Source of the DNA: Phellopilus nigrolimitatus
Lineage: Eukaryota > Basidiomycota > Agaricomycetes > Hymenochaetales > Hymenochaetaceae
NCBI GenBank assembly: GCA_021029095.1
Contig: JAJOHG010000058.1
Coordinates: forward strand, 1-64,000
Direction: 5' to 3'
Length of the DNA stretch: 64,000 nucleotides
Of this stretch, positions 11,201 through 22,891 are shown one piece after another; positions within the stretch are counted from its first letter, which is position 1; every line of letters starts with the position of its first letter. The notes beneath the pieces were generated by a model. It did not search any database, had not been told where the DNA came from, and worked only from the letters and a program-made list of their open reading frames with translations. The position numbers and the translations under genes are program-made.

Positions 11201-11510
11201 TATTATCCATGTCTACGATTTCCTAACTTATCGTCAGGACCGATAAACAGTGTAAGCTTTTGGTGGTGAAGAAGACAGTCAGCAGACTGTATTAGATTGA
11301 GCGTGTCAACCACGAAAAGTGAAGAGTTCATCGCTATGCTCTCGGCCCTCAGGGCACGCTGGGATGCATTTTCACCTGGAACAGATATCAAGGGAAGCTG
11401 CGGATACCTGTCAATGTTCACTGAACTGTGATATCGAACCGATAATCGCGGCTGGTCCATGTCAAGCATTAAAGCGAATTATGATAAAATGGATGCGTCC
11501 AAACAGATTA

Positions 11511-12156
11511 TCATACAGCTCTTCTGTCAGTCATCACTCTTACGATACAGCCTGTCCCAGCAATCTCTGTGAGCTGCATAGAAAATTAGTAAAGGGCCAT
11601 AGCCAGATATGAATACAATACGATCAGTCAAATCGCACCTTTTCATGCCATCCTAGCAGTACACTCCCACTGACATCACCCCAACCAGGCATAGCCATCC
11701 CCTTGTACAAGTATTTCATCAGCGTGTCCTGCGCGTCTTGAGAGAGCGCTCTGATGATGCCAGGTATCTCGGTTGCCTTCGTGCTTCCAAGAATTGAGAG
11801 AAGAGTTTGCAAATTAGCGTTCTGCAGATAAGCGATCATAAGCTTGAGCAAAATCATCGGTCGAAGAGGCCAAAATAACCTTAGCTTCTTCGACATTCGG
11901 CCCATATGGAGCGCCCCCCAGCACAATGTTCAGTGCGCCCGGCACGTCTCCTCTAAAATTTGGATCCAGCAGCTGATAACACCATGGCCATGTTTGTAAC
12001 GTACTTGGCGAGTACACTTCGGACGTGTGTTGCTTTGGCTTTGGTCTCGGACAGGACTTGGGCGGGGTCTCGGGGTTCGGCGTTGTACAGTTCCTCTTCG
12101 AGTATCACGTCCTCGTCGTAAACGTCGATATCGATCTTGCGAAATGCGGTTTCCAT
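11511..12156 (-). CDS. ARPC5: ARP2/3 complex subunit 5 (p16-Arc)
   Basis: Four exons give about 155 residues, the usual size for this subunit. The protein starts METAFRKIDIDVYDEDV, matching the conserved N-terminus. After the first intron (phase 2, donor GTACGTTAC) comes GDVPGALNIVLGGAPYGP. After the second comes ANLQTLLSILGSTK and the hallmark LMKYLYKGM and LLGWHEK. The last exon is LTEIAGTGCIVRVMTDRRAV with its stop at 11511-11513. ARPC5 is part of the seven-subunit complex that nucleates branched actin and acts at endocytic sites. All splice sites are GT-AG. Confidence 0.95.
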
Positions 12157-12884
12157 GCGGTGCTCCCAGGAGATGAATAAAGTGGGTTTGCTACGTCAGA
12201 AGGAGTCTTGTCGGTGTGTATTGTCGGTATGAAGGTCGAGTCGCGACTGCAACACCATGCTCGCCCGATTTGGAACGCCATGGCTTCAATTGCTCCTCTC
12301 ACTTCTTCCGCCTGATCACGATTCACATCCTCGTTTTTCCCTCGTTATTTTATCTCATATCTCACATGAACTGGCCCGGGGAGATACGTTGCATAGTTAG
12401 CCCAGACACTGAAAATTGTCACCCCAGAACACTCATCCGGATACTCGATGCACGGAGTTCCGAACTTCGAAACTATCGCGGCAGTCGAGTGGTTGCCCAG
12501 AATATTGCCCCTTCGCGAAATTATTTGCCAGGACATCGATAAAAACTCCTGGATATTATGAATTTCCGACTGCGTCATACGTCTAAAAATGGTGACGATT
12601 GTGGCTTGGTACATGCCATTATTACCATCAGATTCAACCTCTCCACTCTGGTTGAAGAAGCCATTTGTAAACAATGGAAACAAAAGGTCACGGCTCGGCT
12701 AGTTGCTTTTCCGATTGATCCAGATGACTTCCGACCGGAACATGAAACATGACAGGTACACGAGGCGAGTTTCCATGAGGCCGGCAGCCACAGTTGCTCG
12801 GACATAAAATGGAGGCGTGCACCAACAGACCGACGTATTAATATTCCCAGCTTCGTCTCGGATCCCATTGCTTCATCTCTTACA
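12157..12884. other. Intergenic between divergent genes; unassigned minus-strand ORF
   Basis: A 112-codon minus-strand frame (12345-12683) reads MTQSEIHNIQEFLSMSWQ and continues without a known domain. It could be an exon of an unrecognised gene. The rest is the shared upstream region of ARPC5 and the plus-strand gene at 12885. Confidence 0.4.
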
Positions 12885-13785
12885 ATGCTCGACGCTCTTA
12901 AGTTCAAACCATACGACCTCGACGCCCTGTACGCTTCTTGGCCCGACGCTCCCGTCTTCAATGGCAAGGCTAAGGACGACCCAGTTGCTTGGCTGGAAGC
13001 GATCAAGGCGGGATGCAAAGAACGTAAGGTTCCTAAGGACTGTTGGTACCGCGTCGGACGTCACTACATGGGCAGCAAGCCTCGCGAGCGGCTCGACGAG
13101 CTCGGGAAGGTCATGATGCAGATGACCGGAAACAAGCACGTTTGGAACTGGAAGAAATTCAAGATTGCTGTGCAGAATATCGGATGTACGTTTCTATCAA
13201 CTCCGCTTCCATGACATAGCTAACGGACCTCTGACTCAGGGAGCTCGCCCAGCCCGAAGTCGAAAACCTTGAATCCACCGGTCACCGAGCGCCCTATGCC
13301 CAAGAAGCAAGGAAGCTGGTGGGTGATTGGCAAGGCTACGGACACCGAGAAGGACAAGGAAAAGACAAGCTCGGAAGTCATTGTCGCAAAGAACGTAACG
13401 GCGCAGCCCGTTCCCGTTGTTACTCCAGCGGACGCAGGTTTGCCTTTCGCTTGACTCATTATTCTATCAACTGCAGCTCACGTCTTTCGTTGTTCTTGCA
13501 GACGCACTGACAACCGTGACCAAGGCCCCGGCGTGGCTCGTCAACGCCTGCTCAGCGATGGAATTTCTTACAACCGAGCACCCGAAAGTCATGAGTGCGA
13601 TGAGCGCTGTCCTCATCACCGTTGGGACCATTCCATCCATACCCGCCATCAGTGCTGGAGCTGGGGGTGCGCTTCTTGCCTCCGGCGCTGCTCAAGCCAT
13701 CGGCGCCGTCGCCATCGGCGTTGGACAATGCTTGAAAGCCATGAATAATGGTCAGCCCAAGGTCGAGCAGGAACCGACGAAGTAG
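12885..13785 (+). CDS. Uncharacterised fungal protein with WWVIG motif and glycine-rich hydrophobic C-terminus
   Basis: Three exons, 12885-13185, 13240-13437 and 13502-13785, joined in phase by GT-AG introns, give 260 residues. The first exon encodes a compact charged domain (PVAWLEAIKAGCKERKVPKD, then WYRVGRHYMGSKPRERLDEL, WNWKKFKIAVQNIGW). The second is a basic linker containing QGSWWVIGKATD. The third has WLVNACSAMEFLTTEHPKVM, then a long Gly/Ala-rich hydrophobic stretch (SAGAGGALLASGAAQAIGAV) that could insert into or associate with membranes. The N-terminal domain and the WWVIG motif resemble uncharacterised proteins I associate with mushroom-forming fungi; no function is known to me. 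The upstream neighbour (ARPC5) is divergent. Confidence 0.8.
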
Positions 13786-14289
13786 TAGCGCGCAGGAAGT
13801 TCGCCAGTCTTAAGGCAGATGCCGGTCCTTTGCCACAAAGCATAGCTCGGATAAATTATCAGCTGTACTATTGCGTTTCCTGATTGCCGCTTTTACCTTT
13901 TTATATCCTGCTGAAATCCTGCGAATAGTCTCTGTAATCGGAAGGCATATGTGGTATACAAGATTGAAACAGGCATGAATAACAAGCAGTCGGTAGATTA
14001 CATTCCGAGATCAAGCGCATAGAAACCATAAGGGTCGGGTGACAATAGCAAAGCGGCGAAGGGAGAAAGACGGAGGTAGCAAGTACGCAACAGCAAAGGC
14101 CGACTAATGTACACTATACATACTGCATGAAAACTAGATCGGCATTCAGAGCTTTGGGTAACGAGAGAATATTAAAGATAAAAAGGAAGAATGGACATGG
14201 ATATCGCGTGGATAACACAACCTGAAAATAGAAAATAATAATACAGTAAGTTTTGGCAAATACTGAGTACAACAGGAGTGCAGGAATAC
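13786..14289. other. Intergenic, convergent gene ends
   Basis: Between the 3' ends of the genes at 12885 and 14290. AT-rich, no gene seen. Confidence 0.6.
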
Positions 14290-15324
14290 CTAGGCGCTGT
14301 TTGAGTAGGTTTGACTTCCAATAGGAACCTTTCCGATTGCTTCCGCGAATGCGAAAGCCAGGGTAATACTTGCAGACAGCACCCTCCATTTAATGCCTAA
14401 GACGTCAAAGCTTTGAACCTCGTTTGAGCGTTCGGCCACAACCATCATGGGGAAAGAGTACGCGACGTTCCCGGCTACGCGCGCGATAGACGCTGACAAA
14501 GCGTCGAACGTCAGGGTTGCGGGTGCAGAGAAGGAGACGAGATATCCAACTACGATCGGGAGCAGTACGGAAGGGATAGCCCAAGCCGAGGTTGCATAGA
14601 GTGTTGTGCGGATTGCGGGCTCGGCCTGGACCGTGATGGGTGGAATTGGAAAGTGTTCATACTTGTGAATGCTAAACACAATCGACACGAAGTCCAAAAG
14701 AGCCGTCATGATGAAGATGTTTCGAGCGCTAGACAGAAACTAACAAAAGAAGGCAAAATAATAAATATATTGCTTCACTCGTGAACTATGCAAATGAACA
14801 AGACTTACAGCGCGCTGGGCAGATAGAGCCTGTACGAGGCTCCCAACAGCATTGCGTTCTAACGCAACGACAGCCTGGACCTCGGGCTGAGCCAGGGCAT
14901 CTGCGATGATACTCCTCGCAGGGGACGAAGGAAGAGGGGGCAAGCTACTAGGGGTCGCCTGAGAAGAAATTCTCTGGGGAGATGGCGAAGGGGGCTCAGG
15001 AGATAATGGTGCACGGGGCAACATCATCGAAACGTCGTGCAGATCATCTACACCAGGTGTGTTTTCTCTCTTTTCCGGAATGACGACGAACTTGGACAGT
15101 TCGGAGGAACGCGAACGCGAAGGCTGAAAAAATCCTTGAGGCTGAAGGCTCCTCTGGCGCTTTCGTGAAAAGAGACCAGAAAAGGCGGGATCGCCTTCGA
15201 GGTCTGTGCTGTTATCGTCGAGGTGTTTCTTGATGCGCAGTTGGAGGTCTTCACGCGTACCCGCGTCAGATATGGCCAAAGCTTGTGCGATCTCTTGCAG
15301 CTCCGCCTTCTTCTTGATTTGCAA
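14290..15324 (-). CDS. SAP/HeH-like domain protein with C-terminal membrane segments
   Basis: The N-terminal exon encodes KKAELQEIAQALAISDAG and DLQLRIKKHLDD, a helix-extension-helix (SAP/HeH) pattern. It is followed by a Ser/Pro-rich basic linker and a helix ending VGSLVQALSAQR. An intron (donor GTAAGTCTT, acceptor TTTTGTTAG) joins it to a second exon starting FLSSARNIFIMTALLDFV. That exon contains hydrophobic segments (WAIPSVLLPIVVGYLVSF and a later one near SASITLAFAFAEAIG). SAP/HeH domains bind DNA or chromatin; paired with membrane segments the design recalls inner nuclear membrane proteins such as Src1/Heh1, but no sequence match to those is claimed. The first exon is probably tiny and upstream of an acceptor at about 15330; its ATG was not placed. 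Confidence 0.7.
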
Positions 15325-15745
15325 AGAGCCTGAGTATGATTATAGACATGACAAGAAGTTTCGTGCGTCGTGAAGAGCGTTTATTGGAAGTTGTACTTGA
15401 AGCTCAAGTCGCGTCCTGTCACACTGTTTGGGAAGGACGCGATGTTATTTTCTCACGAACACGTGGTGCCGACTGACAGTCAAAACCAAATTGAAACAGG
15501 AAAATTGCAAGACATTTTCCACACACATATATATCGTCACGGACATTCAAATGAGTAACATCTAGGCAAGCAGTAGTATAAACGAGAGCATGACTCAAAA
15601 GGGTTAGGGTGACGCGATAAAGAGTGGACGAACGAAACAGAATCATCTGTGCACCTCAATACGTCGTGCTCCAATACAGATCCCCGAAAGCTGTAAAATA
15701 GATGTGCTTCATGTAATGAAGGTAATATGAGGATTAAGACGAAGG
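15325..15745. other. Intergenic
   Basis: Between two minus-strand genes. Apart from a possible tiny first exon of the SAP-type gene, nothing is supported. Confidence 0.5.
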
Positions 15746-18329
15746 TCAAGCATGCGAGTGGGAGCACTTCGCACAATATTTTTGACCTCGAAAGGGATCG
15801 TCGACGAATTCTTCGCAACTGCATTCCCTGCAATTCACCTTTGTCTCGGTGCTTGTCGTCGCTACTGCATCAAAAGACAGCTCGCTCTGGCTTTCGAAAG
15901 GCGAATTTGTCTCCGAATGTGCGCGTCGCACTTCTGTGGCGGGAGGGGAAAGAGCATGAGGTACAGAACTTGTGGAGCGAGCACGGTTTGGTGCGAGATT
16001 TCGCACAGGTAAAGGAGGTGGACCGCCAGTCTGAGGACCCGTATTGGCCACCCCTCTTCTGGGGGGAGGGGGAGGAGGGATTCTCTTCACCGGAGAAGAC
16101 GCAGGATCAACAGAAATTGCACTCCCTGGTGACCTTGATGGGGGTTGTTGTACGTCGAGCATTGCCAGAGATGAAGAAAGCTTCTTGCGAAACTCATTGT
16201 CATCTAAGTACGAGTCGCCGTGTTCAGCATCAAAATCAGGCTCCAGGCGGTGATTATCAGACGCAGTCCTATGCACCTGCACGCTGGGGCTGCGATGACG
16301 GTTATTAAACGTTTGCCAATCATTGATGCTGTCTTCATCACCTCCGTCTGCACTAAAATCAGAATCCGTAGAATCGAATAGTGTTCTACGACTTTCTTCG
16401 TCCTCGTACGAGAATTTGTTATTCGCGCGCGCCAATTGGCCAAGTCCCAGAATGCTCGAACTGCTGGCATTCTTCGTTTTTGCGATCGCCGACTGAATAT
16501 GTGTCGGTTTCACCACGACGGCATAATTTGTAGGGAAGAGGCCTCTCTGCCCGTCCACCTCGCCGAGCCACCAATCGTCCAGTACCTCATTGACAACGAT
16601 AATTTCATCTCCGACTGTGAAGCTCAGCTCATCGCTGCCTCCTGAAAAGTCGTACAATGCCTTCATAACCTTCTTCTGAGTGTCCTTTGCAAACTCAGAT
16701 CCAGAACCGGATTGCGTCGATCGCTTTAAGTTCAGAGACTTGTTGCTTTTCGTCGAGCGGTTCGACAACCTGCGGGAACGCTTCCTTTTCAGCTCGAGCT
16801 CACCACCGTGCTCATCTTGGTCTTTATCGTCTAAAGCAGAAAAATTCTCTTTGTCTGGAACACGAGATTTGCCACGCCCTATCACGCTCGTCATGGCGCC
16901 ACCAACCCAACTAGCGACGCCACTAGCAGACTTTTTGTGTTTCCCACTGCTTTTCACGGACTCTTCGTCGGTCATCGCACCACCGACTGTGCTACCTGTG
17001 GTAGTTACAGATTCTGAGCGCGACCGACCTTTTGACTGGCGAGATTGAGGACGTGATTGAGTACGCGAGCTTTTCCCGGACATCCTGCGAGATAGCGACA
17101 AAGGAAGGGGATCGGTCGTCTTTCCGTCGGTATTCTCTCCGTCATCACTGCGAGCAGAGATCTTGTTTGAATTGGTGGACTGCATAGAATGCGTTGAGCG
17201 GTGAGAATTGAGTCTTGACGGAACTGGAGGTGCCTGTTTTGCCCCAGAAAAGTCCTTCGAGTCTGAGCTCCTCGTCGATGTACGGCTGACGTTATGAGTA
17301 GAAGAGAAGGTGGAGCTCGATCTTTCTAACATCGAATAACTGTTTGTGAAATTTGTCAGTAAATAGAAAGGTTAACTATGTAACCAAACTCACTCAGGCT
17401 CTAACCATTCTGCCTTTACTTCCTTCAAGACCTCTAGATATTGCTCGACAAATCTCGTCTCCAACTCAAGAAAATTCTTAAGCTCTCGCCGGGATGCCGC
17501 ATCGTTGTCTCTTATCGCATCCATTCTCGCTCGTACGTCTTCAGCCATCTCTTCGTACCTAAGTCCTGCTTTATCAAGCTCTTCTTCGGCTTCCTTCTTG
17601 TCCTTCTCTTTCTTGAAAACCTTTTGGGCCTTAGTATTCGCAGAATCATACGCGAGCCGGCGGGATTCGAGTTTCTTGCGCTGTGTTGCACAGTCGTCTA
17701 ATTCTGACTTGACACGTCCTAGATGAGCGAGGAAGGTATCGGTGAATGAGACAGCAAATATGTTTTGGATAGCAGCTATACGGCAGCGGGCACGTCCGAA
17801 CGATGAGAGAGACCGTCCTGTAATAGATATTTTAGCCGGTTTGACATCTCATAAACATGAAGCAAGAACATACCGAGGCTACTATCGTCCCCCAAGCCTT
17901 CTCCATGTCCGATCATCACAACACCTAACGCCTCTGTGTACATCATTTTGTCATCCCCAGGGATTGCGTCCGAATGGACTTTGCGAGAAATGTACTCCAA
18001 GTAATCTGCCGATGCAGTGTGTAGTCTATGGAATGTGTGCTCAATAGCTTGCTTCAAGAAAGGTAGAAAGGACCAGACCTTTCTATCCCCCTCTTTCGAA
18101 CATCCATGTCCTGCTCCATTGCCGCAAAGTCGCTGGACGGTTGTGTCTTTTCACGCGAAGAGATTACCTCACCCGCCCACTACAAGACAGTTGCATCAGT
18201 CGTACAATCCTGAACACTCTATAAGCATTTACCTGACGAAGCTTCCCTAGCTACCGGCATAAAAGCATCACTTCGTCACTCTGGAGGCTTTAAGCTTCTG
18301 GAGTCTGGACGTACCTGCTTGCTGGCCAT
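15746..18329 (-). CDS. BAR-SH3 adaptor (endophilin-like, Mug137-type) with cysteine-rich tail
   Basis: At least seven exons give about 770 residues starting MASKQ. The BAR domain covers roughly residues 1-235: WAGEVISSREKTQPSSDFAA, then LHTASADYLEYISRKV, MMYTEALGVVMIGHGEGLGD and a coiled helix ending FVEQYLEVLKEVKAEWLEP. A Ser/Arg-rich linker follows. One SH3 domain (KALYDFSGGSDELSFTVGDE, then DDWWLGEVDGQRGLFPTNYA) lies near 16530-16670. The C-terminus has a poly-Pro stretch (IPPPPPPRRG) and ends with paired cysteines (CRECSCEEF, then YCAKCSHSH). BAR-SH3 proteins bind curved membranes and recruit endocytic factors. All junctions are GT-AG and in phase, for example the 53-nt intron between GIER and LHTAS. 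Confidence 0.88.
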
Positions 18330-18741
18330 ATCTATCCGGGCAGTAAAATCAATTACTTATGTAGAGAATTTTAGATGATAAGACAATATGTGCCAGCGCT
18401 ATGGTTAAAGCACCGGCTTTCGCTGCAGATGGTAGAAAGAAACACGGTCGGTTCGCGTAAGGTGGCATGGTTTTTCTATCTGGTCACGGTCGCGGCTCGC
18501 GAAGTCCATAGCAAGCGTAAACGCTTCGACCAATGATAGGCGTCTATTTTGTTAGATAAACAAGTGTACGGAATAAAACGACTAGAAACTATATAATAAC
18601 TGTGGATTGCTCTTTTTTTCGGTTAACTCTTTAGTCGCTGTTTTATTTGCTTTTGACTTCAAGTTCTGGAGAATAGCGAATTCGGTTCCACAACGAGATA
18701 TCTAATTTCATGGAGATGAACATGACAAAAATTCGACTTTC
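18330..18741. other. Intergenic
   Basis: Lies between the stop of TAH18 and the start of the BAR-SH3 gene on the same strand. No gene seen. Confidence 0.6.
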
Positions 18742-21052
18742 TTAGCTCCAACATTCTTCAAAAAGTCTGCCATGATCTTGTAAGCTCTTCATGAAAGTTC
18801 TTGCTGCATCTTCTGACATCCCTCCAACAGTGCGCGCAACCAACTCTATCGCCCCTTTCACCGCGATGGGCATTTTATTTGACGACCTAGAGAAAAGGTG
18901 AAACCTTAGACGCCTGTATCCCGAGTAGCTTGACGCACCCTGAGATATACACCCAACCGCCTCTCTGCCCTATAAGGTCCCACAGCTTTTTCGCGTCTTC
19001 GACCATAAGGTCTTGCACATACGTGCGCTTAGCACCCTCCTGTCCATCGCGAGAGAAGGCTGCACGATAGTATAGCTGCTTGGAGGCCTCCAACGCCTTC
19101 CATTCGGAACTATAGTGGTGATCCTTTGACGCTGAACGACAACCAAAGTAGAGAACATTTTCTACAATTGAGATGATTACAAATTAGTTTCGTCTCGAAA
19201 AGAATTATAGGTCGCCTACCTTTTGCTCCCTCGTATATACGTTCGCTTATTAAAGCGCGCATTGGAGCCACGCCAGTGCCGGGTCCTATGCAGACCACCG
19301 GTACTGCATGGTCCTTCGGCATGGCCAGAAAGCCCTTCTGGATACCAACACGAATCCTATCGCCTTTATTTTCGATGGTTTGACGGTAAGCCCCAAACTT
19401 CGAAAAGATTCTTGCTAACCTGGTTTCAAAGTGGACAAGTACGTTGAACAAACACCGCGTCTCGATATTTTCAATTTTGTCTTATATTTGACAATAGCAA
19501 TGCACAGATGCACCTGCTTTCGATGTACCTATTTTATCATCAATTCATCCTGTCTGCGTGTATGAGTTATATGCTTACACGGACAGAGCTAGCAATAGAA
19601 AATTGTCGTGGTCGCATGGGAGGAAAGAGATCGAATACATATTCCTTCGGTATCCGCACTGAGTGAAACTCGGCAAGGACCTCGCGAATCGTCCGCCGGA
19701 CGCGAGTAACATATTCATACAGTTCATCCTTATAAAGCAATTGGTTTTTTCGCCTTCTGAGAATATGAAAAGTAAACTTACAGCACCTTCGGGAGAACAG
19801 AACTCAGACAATTTCTCTGATTCAATTTCATCTGTCGCGAAATGTCTGAGTATTCTGAAGAATGACCGTCGAGGCACGGAGCTAATGTCGAGATGTCGCG
19901 AGAATAAGCTTCTTAGGGTCGTTGCCTTTGGAATTGTTTCGAAGACAGTCCAGCCTGTACTAAAGTGAGGAAAGGCAGATTCGACAGAGATCATATTTCG
20001 CGCACACCAGTCTTGAACTGAAAAACAAAACTCGTCGTCAGCTATGTCCAACCATCCGATGCTAGCGAGAAAAGATTCGACATCTGCGGCAGATGCGACG
20101 GGATGTATGACAGCAACATCTCCTGGAGAATACCTACGCGGGTTCCAGTAAGTGAAGTTAAATTCGAATGTCCGGGAGAAACGACATACACAATATCATC
20201 TTCAAAGTCGAATTCGATATGTCGGACATCTTGATACCAGTCTTTAGCGGTCATGCGATTATTGCATCGAACATTTGCGCAATAATAGCCTCCGACGCCA
20301 TTCAAGGAATCAGCCTCTTCCGGTGCTACAGCGCATGAAGAACTGGCGATGGAAATTTTCGGCGGTGACAGGGCATTCACATCCTCGCACGTGCTAAGGG
20401 GCACTGGAAGTAGTGCCTCCAGCGCCTTGAATACCTCCGGCATCCACGCATCCAGAGCACCTTCTATTCTGATCAGAGCTAGGTTGGTGAGCTTTATTGA
20501 GTCGTGACAGAAAACGAATATGACGGACCCGAGGGGATGCTGCTCGTCGCCCTCTCCTCTCTCACAGATCTCCCTGGCGCCTAAACTCTCAAGACGTCTC
20601 GAGAGTTTTTTCGCAGCCCAGCAAAACTTTTCATACGCCGTGTCTCCCAGCCCAAACACAGCAAAATTAAGGTCTTCAAGGATGTCCTGCGGGAGGTCTG
20701 CGCGCAGAAGCATGTTCCACATCGCAGTCATCGAGCGTGGCTCTTGTCCTGCCCCCGTCGTAGATACCACAAAGATAATATGGGTCTCATGGACAAAGTC
20801 TTCCTTTGAGCGTCCAATCAACATAAATTTCCGGCTTCACCAGCCTCGAGTAAAGGGAGAAGGACAACGCACAAGAGGATAAGCGTCAGTGCTTACAAGC
20901 TGCACGGTAAACAGCCTACGTTGTGCCTCTCGAGCAATTTGCTCGGCAGTATCGAGCGAGACTCCAGTTTCAGTAGCATATAGAATCAATATAAAGCGTT
21001 CTGATTCGGAATACCTGCTCTTGAAGTCCACGTCCACCGAGGTGGCCATCAT
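18742..21052 (-). CDS. TAH18: NADPH-dependent diflavin oxidoreductase (cytosolic Fe-S assembly)
   Basis: The N-terminal flavodoxin domain has ILYATETGVSLDTAE and FVVSTTGAGQEPRSMTAMW, then FAVFGLGDTAYEKF (FMN site). The FAD-binding part has RPRQFSIASS near 19580. The NADPH-binding part has GPGTGVAPMRALISERI near 19230-19290, YFGCRSASKDHHY and GGWVYISG. The last exon ends FEECWS with the stop at 18742-18744, the aromatic C-terminus typical of this family. The enzyme passes electrons from NADPH to Dre2 in cytosolic iron-sulfur cluster assembly. Two ATGs in a row (21052, 21049) precede ATSVDVDF. Most introns are clear. The first one, around 20830-20880, has a weak join: the best donor (GTGCGT) and acceptor leave a phase mismatch, so that junction is unresolved. 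Confidence 0.93.
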
Positions 21053-21742
21053 GACGGTTATTTGTGGAAGACTAATTAGGCGTAATCTGATAAGATCCAC
21101 GACGAAGTTTCGCAAAGTGAGTGAGCCTCACTTGCAAAATGATTTCTTCTTCACACACTTCATATTTCTTCCAAAAGGCATTTACAATAAGCCTAGTATA
21201 CCTCCTGAGATAAAACCATTGCCTTAAGGAAAAAATAGTGAAGTTCAGACAGATAAAGTTGTGTCTACTACTAGGCCTTTCGCATGCATTACTACCTTCT
21301 TACACACTTCTCAAAATTCAAAAAGGTCCTGCAAAGTGTAAGGCAGACCTTATAAATGTACCGGATAACCACCTGATACAACTTTGCGCTGTGGCTTAAG
21401 GGCATGGAAAGCACAAGAAACCAGTCTGAATCACATTCGGGACAGCATGACAGTTCTTCCGTAAACTCAAGAATTTATAATATGCCTAAAATACACATAA
21501 GAATAAACATGTAAAGTTCCAAAGAGCCAAAATGCGGTGACTGAGCCTGGGCAGGTGAAAAAAATCAAGGGCGGCAAGGATAGTACTTTATAACAGCCAG
21601 TGTGTACATGCCAGAAAAAAGAAAGAAAAAAGCTCTATAATGATATAAGAAAGCAAATACTAGAAGACTGGGATGTTAAGGCCTTATATACGATTCCAAA
21701 TCATATCTCGAGTTATTTCACTCGCGAGGTCGACATAGCTTC
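21053..21742. other. Intergenic
   Basis: AT-rich region between TAH18 and the small surface protein gene. No gene or RNA seen. Confidence 0.6.
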
Positions 21743-22301
21743 TCACATCAACACTGCGCCTGCCACTGCACCTGCCAAGGCGAGAGCAGCCGCAATACCG
21801 TGGACCTTCGCGTTGTCAAACGCTGAACTACTTTGTTGGTTATTAGAGATGGAGGGCGACTTGCTAGGGGAATCTGCGTTGGTTGGGACAGGGATGGCGA
21901 TCGTGAGCGTGGTGGTCATGTAACCTTCATCAGAATTGGAGTTGCCGTCGCCGTTACTGTTGCCGCTACCAGAGTTGGAGTTGGAGTTGGAGTTGTTGCT
22001 GTTGTTGCCGTTGTTGTTGTTGCTGTTGTTGTTGCTGCTCGACGAGGTCGAAGAGGAAACGGGCTGGCTTGTGGAAGAGGATACGGAGTTGGTCGAGCTT
22101 CCGGAGCCTCCACCACCACCAGTAGACCCGTTAGAGTCCCCTGTTGACTGGCCACCAACAATATAGCTAACCGATGATGACATTTAGTATCTCAATGCAG
22201 CATTGTTGTGCGAGAACTCACGCAGAGTCGTCATCCGCAAAGCCAGGGACAGCAGCCATAGCGAGAACAGAGAGGAAGAGAACAAACTGAGTGACCTTCA
22301 T
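21743..22301 (-). CDS. Small Ser/Asn/Gly-rich, probably GPI-anchored surface protein
   Basis: Exon 1 starts at ATG 22301 with a signal peptide (MKVTQFVLFLSVLAMAAVPG). A GT-AG intron of about 55 nt in phase 2 leads to YIVGGQSTGDSNG. The mature part is a Gly/Ser run followed by alternating Asn/Ser repeats encoded by GTTGTT-type trinucleotides on the plus strand (about 21960-22045). The C-terminus has a hydrophobic tail (GIAAALALAGAVAGAVLM) typical of a GPI signal. About 167 residues. A TATA-type element (ATATAAAC) lies about 85 bp upstream near 22385. Role in the cell wall is inferred from composition only. Confidence 0.85.
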
Positions 22302-22891
22302 TTTTGACTATAACGTTATCGATGTGTCTGGTTGCTTGGAAAGGCGAAGGGCAATGAAGTGTCAAAGGCGAGGCGAATGATGGGTTTATATCGGCTTTTC
22401 ACATTCCTTTGCTTGAACGCACGGACTGACACTGAAAGAAAAGCAATGGAAACGCCAGATGAGTTCGATTTACAGCAAAGAGGAATAATGTGCATAGCTA
22501 CGCTTCTCACAGAGCATGTGCACTGAGGTCCTGACTGGTACATGAAATCAAAGTCTGAGTTCGCGCCGTAAATTTTGCAGACCAAAGCAGGACATTCCAA
22601 GCAAAGTCGACACATAATGACTTGCAATTAAGATATACTTTGCAGCTCATGTGGATAACCCGTGACCACGTTGTGCAAACTTAGCCCGCCTTGCAAGTTG
22701 CAAAACAAACCGCCGATGCCTGCGAGAACCCTCTTTGGGAGAAGAATCAGTTGCGTGGATGTAGTGTTAGCAACGAAGACTGTCCCGTTCATTACGAGCC
22801 ATTAACGCGAGTACATGCGGTGCGCAATACCAAAATTTAGAGTACAACTTGAACAGTCCAGTGAGCTCTCGCCCACATAAAACTACATGCT
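22302..22891. other. Intergenic between two surface-protein genes
   Basis: Holds the promoter of the gene ending at 22301 (TATA near 22385) and the 3' flank of the next gene. No further gene. Confidence 0.6.
22384..22391 (-). promoter_or_regulatory. TATA box of the Ser/Asn-rich surface protein gene
   Basis: ATATAAAC on the minus strand, about 85 bp before the ATG at 22301. Confidence 0.5.

Noticed and set aside
21833..22166. Two open plus-strand frames rich in Val/Leu across the surface-protein gene
   Set aside because: They mirror the Asn/Ser trinucleotide repeats of the minus-strand gene and have no start context or domain.
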